From: Streptomyces hundungensis
GTDB lineage: Bacteria; Actinomycetota; Actinomycetes; Streptomycetales; Streptomycetaceae
Direction of reading: 5' to 3'
NCBI RefSeq assembly: GCF_003627815.1
Contig: NZ_CP032698.1
Span: 5,704,001-5,768,000 of the forward strand
Length of the DNA: 64,000 nt
Shown here one piece after another: positions 1-9,234 of the stretch (positions within the stretch are counted from its first letter, which is position 1; each line of letters begins with the position of its first letter). Both the position numbers and the translations under genes were made by a program. The notes under the pieces are model-generated. The model saw only the letters and a list, made by a program, of their open reading frames with translations. It did no database searches and had not been told where the DNA came from.

Positions 1-147
1 CTGGTCCGCCAGCGCGGCACCCACTTCCACCCGGGCGCGGGCGTCGGTCGCGGTGGCGACGACACCCTGTTCGCGCTGGAGGCCGGTGCGGTGCAGTTCG
101 GCACCCACCGTGGCCGCAAGGTCGTGAACATCGTTCCGGCTGCCTGA
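1..147 (+). CDS. rpmA: 50S ribosomal protein L27, C-terminal part
   Basis: The open frame from the window edge to a TGA at 145 encodes the end of bacterial L27, with the typical stretch [10 protein letters not shown] followed by a [11 protein letters not shown] segment and a short basic tail. L27 sits near the peptidyl-transferase centre of the 50S subunit. About half the protein lies outside the window. It precedes obg, as expected for the conserved rplU-rpmA-obg block of actinobacteria. Confidence 0.95.
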   Translation: MVRQRGTHFHPGAGVGRGGDDTLFALEAGAVQFGTHRGRKVVNIVPAA

Positions 148-180
148 TCACTTAGGCATCTGTAGAGCGATTCCAGCGGA

Positions 181-217
181 GGCGGACCTCACTTCCCTTT
201 CGGGAAGCGGGTCCGCC
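181..217 (+). terminator. Intrinsic-type hairpin between rpmA and obg
   Basis: GGCGGACC (181-188) pairs with GGTCCGCC (210-217), and an inner CTTCCC/GGGAAG pair extends the stem. A short T-run follows. It should end or attenuate the ribosomal-protein transcript before obg. Confidence 0.7.
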
Positions 218-296
218 TTTCGCGTGTTACAGAATAGACATCCCCGTATCTTCCCCCAGCCCGACAAAGGCCCGGGGGCCTCAGGAGGCACATCCC

Positions 297-1736
297 ATGA
301 CCACCTTCGTGGACCGCGTCGAGCTGCACGTCGCCGCGGGTAACGGAGGCCACGGCTGTGCCTCCGTCCACCGTGAGAAGTTCAAGCCGCTGGGCGGCCC
401 GGACGGCGGAAACGGCGGCCGTGGCGGCGATGTCACCCTGGTCGTCGACCAGTCCGTGACGACGCTCCTCGACTACCACCACTCGCCGCACCGCAAGGCC
501 ACCAACGGCCAGCCCGGCGCCGGCGACAACCGCTCCGGCAAGGACGGCCAGGACCTGGTCCTGCCCGTGCCCGACGGCACCGTCGTCCTCGACAAGCAGG
601 GCAACGTCCTGGCCGACCTGGTCGGCGAGGGCACCACCTATGTCGCGGGCCAGGGCGGCCGCGGCGGCCTCGGCAACGCGGCGCTCTCCTCCGCCCGCCG
701 CAAGGCCCCCGGCTTCGCGCTGCTCGGCGTCCCCGGTGAGTCCGCCGACATCGTCCTGGAGCTCAAGAGCGTCGCCGACGTCGCCCTGGTGGGCTACCCG
801 AGCGCCGGCAAGTCCTCGCTGATCTCGGTGCTCTCCGCGGCCAAGCCGAAGATCGCGGACTACCCGTTCACGACGCTCGTCCCCAACCTCGGCGTGGTGA
901 CGGCCGGTTCCACCGTCTACACCATCGCCGACGTCCCCGGCCTGATCCCCGGCGCCAGCCAGGGCAAGGGCCTGGGCCTTGAGTTCCTGCGCCACGTCGA
1001 GCGCTGCTCGGTCCTGGTGCACGTCCTGGACACCGCCACGCTGGAGTCCGGCCGCGACCCGGTCTCCGACCTCGACATGATCGAGGAGGAGCTCAAGCAG
1101 TACGGCGGTCTCGACGACCGGCCGCGCCTGGTCGTGCTCAACAAGATCGACATCCCGGACGGCCAGGAGCTCGCGGAGATGATCCGCCCGGACCTGGAGG
1201 CCCGCGGCTACCAGGTCTTCGAGGTCTCGGCCGTCGCCCGTACGGGCCTGAAGGAGCTGTCCTTCGCGCTCGCCGGGATCGTCGCGCAGGCGCGTGCGGC
1301 CAAGCCCAAGCAGGAGTCGACGCGTATCGTCATCCGGCCCCGCGCCGTCGACGACGCGGGCTTCACCGTCGCCTTCGACGAGGTGAACGAGGTCTACCGG
1401 GTGCGGGGCGAGAAGCCGGAGCGCTGGATCCGCCAGACCGACTTCAACAACGACGAGGCCGTCGGCTACCTCGCCGACCGCCTCAACCGCCTCGGCGTCG
1501 AGGAGGCCCTGATGAAGGCCGGTGCGCGCGCGGGCGACGGCGTGGCCATCGGTCCCGAGGAGAACGCGGTCGTCTTCGACTGGGAGCCGACGATGATGGC
1601 GGGTGCGGAGATGCTGGGTCGTCGTGGTGAGGACCACCGCCTCGAGGCGCCGCGTCCGGCGGCTCAGCGGCGGCGGGATCGGGATGCGGAGCGGGACGAG
1701 GCGGACCAGGAATTCAAGGAGTTCGGCCCCTTCTGA
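297..1736 (+). CDS. obg: Obg family GTPase (ObgE/CgtA)
   Basis: This 479-residue essential GTPase acts in 50S maturation and, in Streptomyces, in the onset of differentiation (family knowledge). The glycine-rich Obg fold occupies about residues 1-160. The G domain follows with the P-loop GYPSAGKS at 166-173, [10 protein letters not shown] as switch II and NKID for guanine recognition. A C-terminal OCT domain spans roughly 345-430, and the tail is charged and actinobacterial. The ATG has an AGGAGG ribosome site nine bases upstream. It follows rpmA, and a G+C-rich repeat region separates it from the surface-polymer genes. Confidence 0.97.
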   Translation: MTTFVDRVELHVAAGNGGHGCASVHREKFKPLGGPDGGNGGRGGDVTLVVDQSVTTLLDYHHSPHRKATNGQPGAGDNRSGKDGQDLVLPVPDGTVVLDKQGNVLADLVGEGTTYVAGQGGRGGLGNAALSSARRKAPGFALLGVPGESADIVLELKSVADVALVGYPSAGKSSLISVLSAAKPKIADYPFTTLVPNLGVVTAGSTVYTIADVPGLIPGASQGKGLGLEFLRHVERCSVLVHVLDTATLESGRDPVSDLDMIEEELKQYGGLDDRPRLVVLNKIDIPDGQELAEMIRPDLEARGYQVFEVSAVARTGLKELSFALAGIVAQARAAKPKQESTRIVIRPRAVDDAGFTVAFDEVNEVYRVRGEKPERWIRQTDFNNDEAVGYLADRLNRLGVEEALMKAGARAGDGVAIGPEENAVVFDWEPTMMAGAEMLGRRGEDHRLEAPRPAAQRRRDRDAERDEADQEFKEFGPF

Positions 1737-2162
1737 GGCTGGGCCGGGCTGCTCCCCGGGGGCTTTCCCCGGGGCCGGGCCCGGGCTCTGCGGCGCGGTC
1801 CGAGGCCACCGGGCTGGTCTGCGCGGTTCCCCGCGCCCCTTGACCCTCTCGATCCTGCCGGTCGTGGGTGGCTGGTCGCGCAGTTCCCCGCGCCCCTTGG
1901 CTGCTCGGTGCGGGGGCACCTTCAGCCTGTCCGGCGTTTGAGGACGAGCGCCCTTAAGGCGCGATCGGGGTTTGGGGCGGAGCCCCAGGGCGCTCCTGTT
2001 TGGGTGCGGGTCGTGGGTGGCTGGTCGCGCAGTTCCTCGCGCCCCTGGCGGGTCGGTGCTGGCCCGCATCGGGCACCCTCAGCCCGTCCGGCGGTTGAGG
2101 ACGAGCGGCGTTCAGGCGCGATAGGGGGCCTGGGGCGGAGGCCCCGGGGGGTGGGGGTCCCG
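1737..2162. repeat. REP-like interspersed repeats, five blocks
   Basis: This gene-free stretch downstream of obg is built from two recurring sequences. One is cgcagttccccgcgcccct with variants (around 1820, 1876 and 2027). The other is a longer block containing gaggacgagcg...ggggcggagcccc (1921-1990 and 2079-2150) whose end folds into a hairpin. Related copies occur near 43.1, 50.9, 57.2 and 59.6-60.1 kb. A CCCCGGGG hairpin at 1754-1774 could terminate obg transcription. I see no coding signal. Confidence 0.8.
1754..1774 (+). terminator. Hairpin after obg
   Basis: Two CCCCGGGG octamers (1754-1761 and 1767-1774) flank a five-base gcttt loop, 18 bp after the obg stop. No T-tract follows, so termination is only inferred. 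Confidence 0.5.
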
Positions 2163-2168
2163 TAGGAT
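2163..2168 (+). promoter_or_regulatory. -10 hexamer TAGGAT, leaderless start of GT2 gene
   Basis: TAGGAT lies six bases before the GTG at 2175, and no Shine-Dalgarno sequence is present. The transcript probably begins at or next to the start codon. No convincing -35 is seen. Confidence 0.5.
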
Positions 2169-2174
2169 TCTTGG

Positions 2175-3812
2175 GTGAGTCAGAGCGCTACCTCCCCGAA
2201 CGACCCCCCGCGCGTGAGCGTCGTCGTCATCGCCTACAACGACGCCGGTCTCATCACCGCCGCCGTACGGTCGGCCCTGGCCCAGGGAGACGCCGTCACC
2301 GAGGTCGTAGCGGTGGACGACTGTTCCAGCGACGGCACGGCCGCCGTCCTGGACCAGCTGGCCACCACCGAACCCCGGCTGCGCGTCGTGCGCCGCACAG
2401 AGAACAGCGGCGGTTGCGGAACCCCCCGCAACGACGGCATCGCCGCCGCCACCGGCGCGTACGTCATGTTCCTCGACAGCGACGACGTGCTGCCCCCCGG
2501 AGCCGTCGAGGCGCTCCTGGCCGCCGCCGAGAAGCACGGCACCGAGGTCACCGTCGGTCGCGCCGTGCGCCGTGAGCTGCCGGCCGGGCGCGATGTGCGC
2601 TGGCAGCCCGCGCTCTACCGGGAGGCGGCCGTGTACGAGTCGCCCGAGGACGAGCCGGCCCTGCTGCACGACACGCTCTGCGTCAACAAGCTGTACCGGC
2701 GCGACTTCTTGACGGACCGTCATATCCGGTTCCCCGACGGCAAGTTCGTGTACGAGGACTTCGTCTTCACCGCCCGGGTGTACGCCGCGGCCCCCCGCGT
2801 CGCCGTCGTGCCCGAGCTGGTTTACATCTGGCACGTGCGCCGCGCCGCCGCCCAGGTGTCCCTCTCGCTCGCCCGCACGGACGTCGCCAACTGGCAGGCG
2901 CGCATCACCGCCCACACCGAGGCCGTCGAGGCGTTCCGGGCCGCCGGGCGCCCCGCGCTCGCGGCCGCCTGCCGCACCAAGTTCGTCGACTACGACCTGT
3001 GTCTGTACCTGCGCGAGCTGCGCGTACGCGACGCCGCCTACCGGGCGCGCTGGTGGGGGCTGACCCGCGCCCACCTCGCCGGCTTCGAGCCCGCCGAGCT
3101 CGCCGCGGCCGCCGCCCCGGCCCGCTGGCTCGCGCGCGTCGTGCTCGCCGCCGACGACCCCCGCGACCTGGACCGGCTCTCCCAGCTCGCCGCCGACCCC
3201 GCCCGCCTCACCCCGCCGTACGCCACCGCCGACGGCTCCGCACCCGTATGGGCCGACGATCTCGTCGACGTAACGCTGGACGGGTTCGAGGCGCTGCCCG
3301 CCGACCGGCTCCCCGTCACGGTCGACGCGACCCTGCTCGCCGGCCGCCGCGGGATCCTCAAGCTGCGCGTGCACGAGCTGTACGGGCGGCTCGCGGCCGC
3401 CGGCGCCCCCACGAGCGCGGACGTCGAGTTCGTGCCCAGGGACGGCGGCGAGAGCGCCCTGACCGTCACCGCGCCGCTGGGCGAGAGTGACGGAGGCTGG
3501 AGCGGGCAGGTCCCCGTGCCGCTCGCGCGGCTCGCGGCGGCCGGCGGGCGCGGCACCCAGATCTGGGACCTCCGGGTCCGTCTGAACACCCCCGCGGGAC
3601 CCGGCGCGCACACCACCGCACGGGCCCGGGCGGCCGGGCTGCGGCGCACGGCCGTCCCCGGCAGCCGGTACGGTGTTCTGCTGGTGCAGCCGTACCGGAC
3701 GTCGAGCGGATCGCTCGCGGTACGGCTCGCGCCCGGAGTGCAGGGGGCCTTCGGGGTGGTCGGCGGGAAGCTGCGCAGACTGGCCCGGACGGCTCGACCA
3801 AGGCGACGATGA
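2175..3812 (+). CDS. Family 2 glycosyltransferase, surface polymer
   Basis: This 545-residue protein has an N-terminal GT-A fold of about 240 residues: VSVVVIAYND at the start, the acidic LDSDDVL metal/nucleotide motif near 97-103, and conserved SGGCGTPRN and NKLYRRDFL segments. It has no membrane helix. The remainder is a helical and beta-rich extension that matches the middle of the GT2-TagF protein at 6062-8932, so the two are paralogues, but this one lacks the TagF module. It is probably co-transcribed with the downstream epimerase gene, with overlap or near-contact at 3809-3830. The donor and acceptor cannot be read from the sequence. The start chosen is a GTG preceded by TAGGAT. Confidence 0.88.
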   Translation: MSQSATSPNDPPRVSVVVIAYNDAGLITAAVRSALAQGDAVTEVVAVDDCSSDGTAAVLDQLATTEPRLRVVRRTENSGGCGTPRNDGIAAATGAYVMFLDSDDVLPPGAVEALLAAAEKHGTEVTVGRAVRRELPAGRDVRWQPALYREAAVYESPEDEPALLHDTLCVNKLYRRDFLTDRHIRFPDGKFVYEDFVFTARVYAAAPRVAVVPELVYIWHVRRAAAQVSLSLARTDVANWQARITAHTEAVEAFRAAGRPALAAACRTKFVDYDLCLYLRELRVRDAAYRARWWGLTRAHLAGFEPAELAAAAAPARWLARVVLAADDPRDLDRLSQLAADPARLTPPYATADGSAPVWADDLVDVTLDGFEALPADRLPVTVDATLLAGRRGILKLRVHELYGRLAAAGAPTSADVEFVPRDGGESALTVTAPLGESDGGWSGQVPVPLARLAAAGGRGTQIWDLRVRLNTPAGPGAHTTARARAAGLRRTAVPGSRYGVLLVQPYRTSSGSLAVRLAPGVQGAFGVVGGKLRRLARTARPRRR

Positions 3813-3829
3813 GGAACGTGGACGCGCAT

Positions 3830-4810
3830 ATGACTTTTCTGATCACTGGCGGCGCCGGATACATCGGCTCCCACGTCGTGAGGGCCATGACGTCGGCGGG
3901 GGAGCGCGTCGTCGTCCTCGACGACCTCTCCACCGGTGACGCCGGCCGGCTGCCGCAGGGCGTGCCGCTGGTGGTCGGCTCCGTCCTCGACCGCGAGCTC
4001 CTGGACCGCACCCTCGCCGAGCACTCCGTCACCGGCGTCGTGCACCTGGCGGGCAAGAAGCAGGTCGGCGAGTCCGTCGAGATCCCGCTGCACTACTACC
4101 GGGAGAACGTGTTCGGCCTGACCGTCCTCCTGGAGGCGGTCGCCGCCGCGGGCGTGCGGACCTTCCTGTTCTCCTCCTCCGCCTCCGTGTACGGCATGCC
4201 GGACGTCGACCTCGTCACCGAGGACACGCCCTGCCTGCCGATGAGCCCCTACGGTGAGACCAAGCTCGCCGGCGAGTGGCTGGTGCGCGCGGCCGGCAAG
4301 GCCCACGGCATCGCCACCGGCTGCCTGCGCTACTTCAACGTGGCCGGCGCCGCCACCCCCGAGCTCGCCGACACCGGCATCTTCAACCTCGTACCGATGG
4401 TGTTCGAGAAGCTGGAGGACGGGCAGCCGCCGCGCATCTTCGGCGACGACTACGCCACCCCCGACGGCACCTGTGTGCGCGACTACATCCACGTCGAGGA
4501 CCTCGCCGACGCCCACCTGGCCGCCGCCCGCAGTCTCGCCGAGGCCGCCAAGGCCGGCGAGTACCGCGACCTGACCGTCAACATCGGCCGCGGCGAAGGC
4601 GTTTCGGTGCGCGAGATGGTCGACCTGATCAACGAGATCACCGGCCGGGGCATCGCCCCCGAGGTCCACCCGCGCCGCGCGGGCGACCCGGCACGCGTCG
4701 TCGCCTCCGCCGACCGCATCGCCGCCGAACTCGGCTGGAAGGCCCACCACGACGTCCGCTCGATGATCTCCTCGGCCTGGTCCGGCTGGCGCCACCACCG
4801 CGACGGCTGA
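3830..4810 (+). CDS. galE: UDP-glucose 4-epimerase (GalE-like)
   Basis: An extended short-chain dehydrogenase of about 326 residues. It has the NAD-binding GGAGYIGSH motif at the very N-terminus, SSSASVYG carrying the catalytic Ser, and YGETK supplying the Tyr-x3-Lys pair. It interconverts UDP-Glc/UDP-Gal or the N-acetyl forms. Beside glycosyltransferase genes it probably supplies a galacto-configured donor for the surface polymer. An in-frame ATG at 3809 overlaps the previous stop (ATGA), but the ATG at 3830 gives the family N-terminus MTFLITGG and has GAGGAA upstream, so I prefer it. The gene ends before a bidirectional terminator. Confidence 0.92.
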   Translation: MTFLITGGAGYIGSHVVRAMTSAGERVVVLDDLSTGDAGRLPQGVPLVVGSVLDRELLDRTLAEHSVTGVVHLAGKKQVGESVEIPLHYYRENVFGLTVLLEAVAAAGVRTFLFSSSASVYGMPDVDLVTEDTPCLPMSPYGETKLAGEWLVRAAGKAHGIATGCLRYFNVAGAATPELADTGIFNLVPMVFEKLEDGQPPRIFGDDYATPDGTCVRDYIHVEDLADAHLAAARSLAEAAKAGEYRDLTVNIGRGEGVSVREMVDLINEITGRGIAPEVHPRRAGDPARVVASADRIAAELGWKAHHDVRSMISSAWSGWRHHRDG

Positions 4811-4832
4811 CCCGGCCGTCCCCCCAGCGACG

Positions 4833-4862
4833 AAAGGCCCCGCCGGATCGGCGGGGCCTTTC
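4833..4862. terminator. Bidirectional terminator between convergent genes
   Basis: CGAAAGGCCCCGCC and GGCGGGGCCTTTCG form a long perfect stem with a gga-t loop. A-rich and T-rich flanks sit on both sides, so it can serve galE and the opposing GT4 gene. Confidence 0.88.
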
Positions 4863-4898
4863 GCACAGGTCCGGGACGCTGACGGCCCGAGCGGTGGA

Positions 4899-6065
4899 TC
4901 AGCGCTCCAGGAACGCGAACAGATCCTCCCAGCGCCGGACGATCTCGTCCGTGCGGTAGCGCTGGATGTTCTTCCGGGCCGCGTTTCCGAGCCGGTCGCG
5001 CAGGTCCTGGTCGGCCAGGAGTGAGTCCAGGCGACGTGCGAAGAGCAGGGTGTTGCCGGGCGGCGCGAGCAGACCGTCCTCGCCGTCCCGGATGATCTCG
5101 CGGATGCCGGGCGCCACGTCGAAGGCCACACACGGAACACCCGTCGCCATGGCCTCCAGGAGCGAGAGCGGGAAGCCCTCGCCGCGCGAGGCCAGCGTGA
5201 AGACCGCGCCGTCCTTCAGCGCGCCCGCCGGGTCGTCGGTGCGGCCCATCCACTCCACCGAACCGTCCAGACCGAGCTCGCCGCACTGGCGGCGCAGCGC
5301 CTCCTCGTCGGAGCCCGTGCCGTATATCCGCAGCGTCCAGCCCGGGTGGCGCGGGGCGACCTCGGCCCAGGCGTCCAGGAGCAGGTCGGTGCCCTTCTCC
5401 TCGTGGAGACGGCCGATGCTCACCACGTGCTTGGTGGTGCGCTCCGAGGGCGTCTCGGGGAAGAACGGCAGCGGGTTCGGCATGAAGTCGACGTTGTCGA
5501 GCCTCTGTTGGGCCCACAGGTCGGCGTCCTCGCGGGTCAGCGCGAGCAGCCGGTCGACGTCTTTGTAGAACCGCTTGACCCGCCCGAACCGGGAGGACCT
5601 GCGGCACGTCTCGAACGACTCGTGGGTCATGCCGATGACCGTGACGTTGGAGGTGTCGGCCAGCGCCACCCACTCCATCGCCCACACCTGCGTGACGATG
5701 ACGACCGCTCCCGGCCCGGCCTGCTGGAACATCCGGGTGAGCTTGGCGGCCTGCGCCTGCATGCCGGCGGCACGGGCCGTGCGACGGCGGTGCTCGGCCA
5801 GGTTCAGCTTGCCCCTGAGGCCACGCGGGCCCGGCACCGACGGCGGATGGACGTCGTACAGCGTCGTCGTCAGGTACGGCAGGTCGTCGCCGAGCTCGAA
5901 GGGGTGACTCGGCGGGGTGATGCCAACCATGTGCACCCGGTTGCCGTTGGCCGCGAACAGCCCGGCCATCTGGTGCGACCAGGTGGCGACGCCGCCCAGC
6001 TCGTTGACGGCGTTCGAGACGAAGAAGATGTCACGGCCGCCGTCCCTGGCGGTCTGCTCGGTCAC
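4899..6065 (-). CDS. Family 4 glycosyltransferase
   Basis: This 388-residue GT-B enzyme begins with a loop typical of GT4 acceptor-side domains (NELGGVATWSHQMAG). In the C-terminal domain it carries GRLHEEKGTDLLLDAW and the SRGEGFPLSLLEAMATG segment, which is the E-x7-E type nucleotide-sugar site. No membrane helix is seen. Its start overlaps the stop of the upstream GT2-TagF gene by four bases (ATGA), so the two are translationally coupled. It likely adds a sugar during assembly of the polymer made by that partner. The substrate is not predictable. Confidence 0.9.
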   Translation of the reverse strand: MTEQTARDGGRDIFFVSNAVNELGGVATWSHQMAGLFAANGNRVHMVGITPPSHPFELGDDLPYLTTTLYDVHPPSVPGPRGLRGKLNLAEHRRRTARAAGMQAQAAKLTRMFQQAGPGAVVIVTQVWAMEWVALADTSNVTVIGMTHESFETCRRSSRFGRVKRFYKDVDRLLALTREDADLWAQQRLDNVDFMPNPLPFFPETPSERTTKHVVSIGRLHEEKGTDLLLDAWAEVAPRHPGWTLRIYGTGSDEEALRRQCGELGLDGSVEWMGRTDDPAGALKDGAVFTLASRGEGFPLSLLEAMATGVPCVAFDVAPGIREIIRDGEDGLLAPPGNTLLFARRLDSLLADQDLRDRLGNAARKNIQRYRTDEIVRRWEDLFAFLER

Positions 6066-8932
6066 TTGCCGCTCCCGGGGGTGAAGAACTTGGCAACGAT
6101 CTGCTGGGCGGCAGTGCCCTTGTCGTACTCGCCGAACTCGGCCGCGAAGAGCTCCCGCGCCCGGGCGTACTCGGTGTCCGCCGACTTGAACTCGTCCACC
6201 GCAGCGAACAGCGCGGCCTCGGTGGCGACGACCGGACCCGGCGCCTTCTCCCGCAGGTCGAAGTAGGTGCCGCGGGTCTCGCCCGCGTACTCCTCGTAGT
6301 CGTACGTGAAGAAGATCATCGGGCGGTCCAGGAGCGTGTAGTCGAACATCAGCGACGAGTAGTCGGTGATGAGACCGTCCGCGAGGACCAGGAGCGGCGA
6401 GATGTCATAGCCCTGGGAAACGTCGATCACGCGGCCGCGCACCGAGGGCGGGAGCACGACCTGGTTGAGGTAGTGCGAGCGGATCAGCAGCGTGTAGTCG
6501 TCGCCGAACCGGTCCGCGAACGCCTCGACGTCGAAGGGCAGCTCGAAGCGGCGCACCGAACCCTGGGGCGTGGCCCGGAACGTCGGCGCGTACAGCAGGA
6601 CCTTCTTCGCCGGATCGATCTTCAGGGCGGCGGCGAGCGGGCCCCGCTCGCGCGCACCGGATTCGGTCTCCTTCTCACGGGCCTTGACGAGCTCGTCGTT
6701 GCGCGGGTAGCCGGTGCGCAGCAGCCGGTCCTCGCGCAGCCTGAAGCCCCGGGCCAGGGTGCGTACGTCGTGCTCGGAGCGGACCAGGAAGTGATCGAAG
6801 CGGTCCAGGCCCCGCTGGTGGCGCTCCCGTTCGGGACGGCTGAGCACCTTCATCTGCGGCAGGTCGAACCCCATCCGCTTGAGTGCGCTGCCGTGCCACG
6901 TCTGGATGTAGGTGGTGCCGGGCCGCTTGGTCAGCGCCGGGGGGAAGCCCTGGTTGTCGATCCAGAACTCGGCCTGGGCGAGCGCCCGCAGATAGGGGTA
7001 GCTCCAGCGCCGCACCAGCGTGGCGTCCTTGGGGAAGCCGGTCGGCTTGGCGCCCTCGTACGACCAGACGGCCTCGAAGTCGACGTTCTGGCGGCGCATC
7101 TCGTCGTAGATCGCCTTCGGGCTGTCACTGAACTGCTTGCCCATGTGGCTTTCGAAGACCACCAGACCCTTGCGGATCGGCAGCTTGGAGAGCACCTCGT
7201 GGTAGACGCGCGTTTTGGTGTGGCCCGAGTTGAGGTCCTTCTTCACTCGGCGGGCCCTGCGCAGGCCCTTCTTGGCGACGCCGGCGGCCCTGCTTTGCAG
7301 GGCCTCCTCGATCAGGCCCTGGGTGCGCACGGAGGCCGCGCCCGAGGACGTCAGGACGTAACTCAGGTTGCCCTTCTTGGAGATGGACGGCTCGATGCGG
7401 TCGGAGACCAGGCGCGTCAGACGAGGTCGGATGTGCAGCGCATGACCCGAGTTCACGTCGATGGCGCCGGCCGAGACGCGGGTGGAGACCGTCTCGCCGT
7501 CGATGTCCATGTCGAGCCGGACGTCCCAGACCACGTCGATGATGCCCAGCGGGCGCAGCTTGCGCGCGATGTCCGCCTCGCCCGTCCAGTCGAGGGTGCG
7601 CCCCGCGTGGGTCAGCGAGGTCAGCGGGAAGCGGAAGGACTGAAGGCTGGTGCGGCGCGCGCGGAACTCCAGGGTGCCGCTCAGCTTCGCTCCGGGCTTG
7701 ACGCGACCCAGCGGGTTCACCACGGAACCGCCGAGCCGTACCTTGCCATGGCCGTCATCCGAGTAGGAGGTGAGGCGATTGCCCAGCGACAGCTTGCTGA
7801 GCGGGCGGGTGTGATAGCCGGCCTCGGTGACATCGAGGATGCGTGCGCCCTCGGGGTCGTCCAAGTGCTCGGCGCACCAATAGATCCGACCGTTCTTCTC
7901 CACCAGCGGCGCGGAGAGCTTGCCGGCGCTGATGAGGGCGTCGGCCGCCGGCAGCAGGTTCGTCCAGTCCTCCTTGCCCAGGAGGTAGGCGCAGATCGCC
8001 TGGATGGGCTGAACCTCGGCGTAGGCCTGCGGGGAGATCGTCGCCAGGTAGCTGTTGGCGAGCTCCGCGAACTCGTGCCGGTAGGCGTCGTCGAGCAACG
8101 GAAGATCGCGCAGATGCAGTACGAGGTCGTGCTTGAGGAACTTGACGTCCTTGCGGAACTTGAGGTCGTCGTAGCCCTTCTCCTCCAACAGCTCGTCGAC
8201 GCGCCGGTGGATCTCCATGCGGTGCACGAAGTTGGCGATCTCATGACGCCGGTTGCTGATCGACTTCGCGGCGGAGTTCTCCACGACGTTCCACGAGTAC
8301 ACGTGGTTGGGGATCAGCGCGATGCGGCGCGCGGCGACATAGGCCTGCGCGGAGAACAGCAGGTCCTCGTAGTGGATGCCGACCGGGAAGGACAGTCCCT
8401 GCTCCAGGAGGAAGTCACGCCGGTAGCACTTGTTCGTGGACAGGGTGTCGAAGACCAGCAGGTCGGGCATCTCGGTGATCGACTCGAGCGTGCGGCTCGT
8501 CGCATAGATCCACGGGTACCAGTCGACGGTCTTGCCGTGCCGGTTGTCCACGTGCACCCGCACACACATGCCGGAGACGAGGTCGGCGCCGGTGCGCTCG
8601 GCCGCGGCGACCATGTTCCGGCAGGCGTTCTTCTCCAGCACGTCGTCGCTGTCGAGGAATATCACGTACGTGCCAAGGGCCTCGGAGATGCCGTGGTTGC
8701 GGGGCGCTCCACAGCCACCGCTGTTCTGCGGCAGCTGGAACGCCCGCACCCGTCCCGGGTTCGCGGCCTGGAGCTCCTGGGCGACCTCGTAGGAGCGGTC
8801 CTTGCTGCAATCGTCGACGATCAGGACCTCGACGCTCTTGTGGGTCTGGTCCAAAGCGGACTGGACGGCCGTCGGCAGTCGATCGGCATCGTTGTAGACG
8901 ATGACGATCACAGAGACGTCAGGCACTGGCAC
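6062..8932 (-). CDS. GT2 glycosyltransferase fused to CDP-glycerol glycerophosphotransferase (TagF-like)
   Basis: This 956-residue two-module protein is probably a cytoplasmic, membrane-associated teichoic-acid-type synthase. Residues 1-340 are a GT-A glycosyltransferase with LDSDD at 93-97. Residues from about 589 onward are a TagF/TagB module with TWHG (His681), RSHY (His820) and DYSS (from 857), matching the two catalytic histidines and CDP-binding serines known in that family. The middle is a linker conserved in the GT2 paralogue at 2175-3812. Predicted chemistry is alternating sugar and polyol-phosphate transfer. The start is a GTG with AAGGA upstream. A second in-frame GTG two codons later is possible. 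It overlaps the GT4 gene. Confidence 0.9.
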   Translation of the reverse strand: MPVPDVSVIVIVYNDADRLPTAVQSALDQTHKSVEVLIVDDCSKDRSYEVAQELQAANPGRVRAFQLPQNSGGCGAPRNHGISEALGTYVIFLDSDDVLEKNACRNMVAAAERTGADLVSGMCVRVHVDNRHGKTVDWYPWIYATSRTLESITEMPDLLVFDTLSTNKCYRRDFLLEQGLSFPVGIHYEDLLFSAQAYVAARRIALIPNHVYSWNVVENSAAKSISNRRHEIANFVHRMEIHRRVDELLEEKGYDDLKFRKDVKFLKHDLVLHLRDLPLLDDAYRHEFAELANSYLATISPQAYAEVQPIQAICAYLLGKEDWTNLLPAADALISAGKLSAPLVEKNGRIYWCAEHLDDPEGARILDVTEAGYHTRPLSKLSLGNRLTSYSDDGHGKVRLGGSVVNPLGRVKPGAKLSGTLEFRARRTSLQSFRFPLTSLTHAGRTLDWTGEADIARKLRPLGIIDVVWDVRLDMDIDGETVSTRVSAGAIDVNSGHALHIRPRLTRLVSDRIEPSISKKGNLSYVLTSSGAASVRTQGLIEEALQSRAAGVAKKGLRRARRVKKDLNSGHTKTRVYHEVLSKLPIRKGLVVFESHMGKQFSDSPKAIYDEMRRQNVDFEAVWSYEGAKPTGFPKDATLVRRWSYPYLRALAQAEFWIDNQGFPPALTKRPGTTYIQTWHGSALKRMGFDLPQMKVLSRPERERHQRGLDRFDHFLVRSEHDVRTLARGFRLREDRLLRTGYPRNDELVKAREKETESGARERGPLAAALKIDPAKKVLLYAPTFRATPQGSVRRFELPFDVEAFADRFGDDYTLLIRSHYLNQVVLPPSVRGRVIDVSQGYDISPLLVLADGLITDYSSLMFDYTLLDRPMIFFTYDYEEYAGETRGTYFDLREKAPGPVVATEAALFAAVDEFKSADTEYARARELFAAEFGEYDKGTAAQQIVAKFFTPGSGK

Positions 8933-9168
8933 CTCAATCCTTTTGTGCTTGGCATGCGGTTCAACGCTACCTGGTATCCACGCCCCCCTCGGCAGCCGCC
9001 CGGGGCGGCCGTCGCCCGTTTGTGGAACGGGCGTGCCGCCCCTTTCAGCCCTTCGTTACGCAACCGTGAGAATGGAGTGGGCAACCAAGGCCCCCTCCCG
9101 GTCATCTCCCGATAGGGCCGTGCCGGCGGCGCAGGCCCGTCGGGAACGTCATACTTTTCCTCGGACCC

Positions 9169-9191
9169 TGTCCTGCCGCTGCGGCAGGACA
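9169..9191. promoter_or_regulatory. Perfect 23-bp palindrome, operator-like
   Basis: TGTCCTGCCGC (9169-9179) and GCGGCAGGACA (9181-9191) are exact inverted copies around one central T. It lies in the roughly 300-bp divergent region (8933-9234) between the GT2-TagF gene and the YfhO gene, 43 bp before the latter. It has no T-tract, and its position upstream of a start favours a protein-binding site over a terminator. I see nothing else notable in this region. Confidence 0.5.
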
Positions 9192-9234
9192 CTGCGGGCG
9201 AAGAAGTCACAGAGCGAGCGAACGAGAAGGCACG

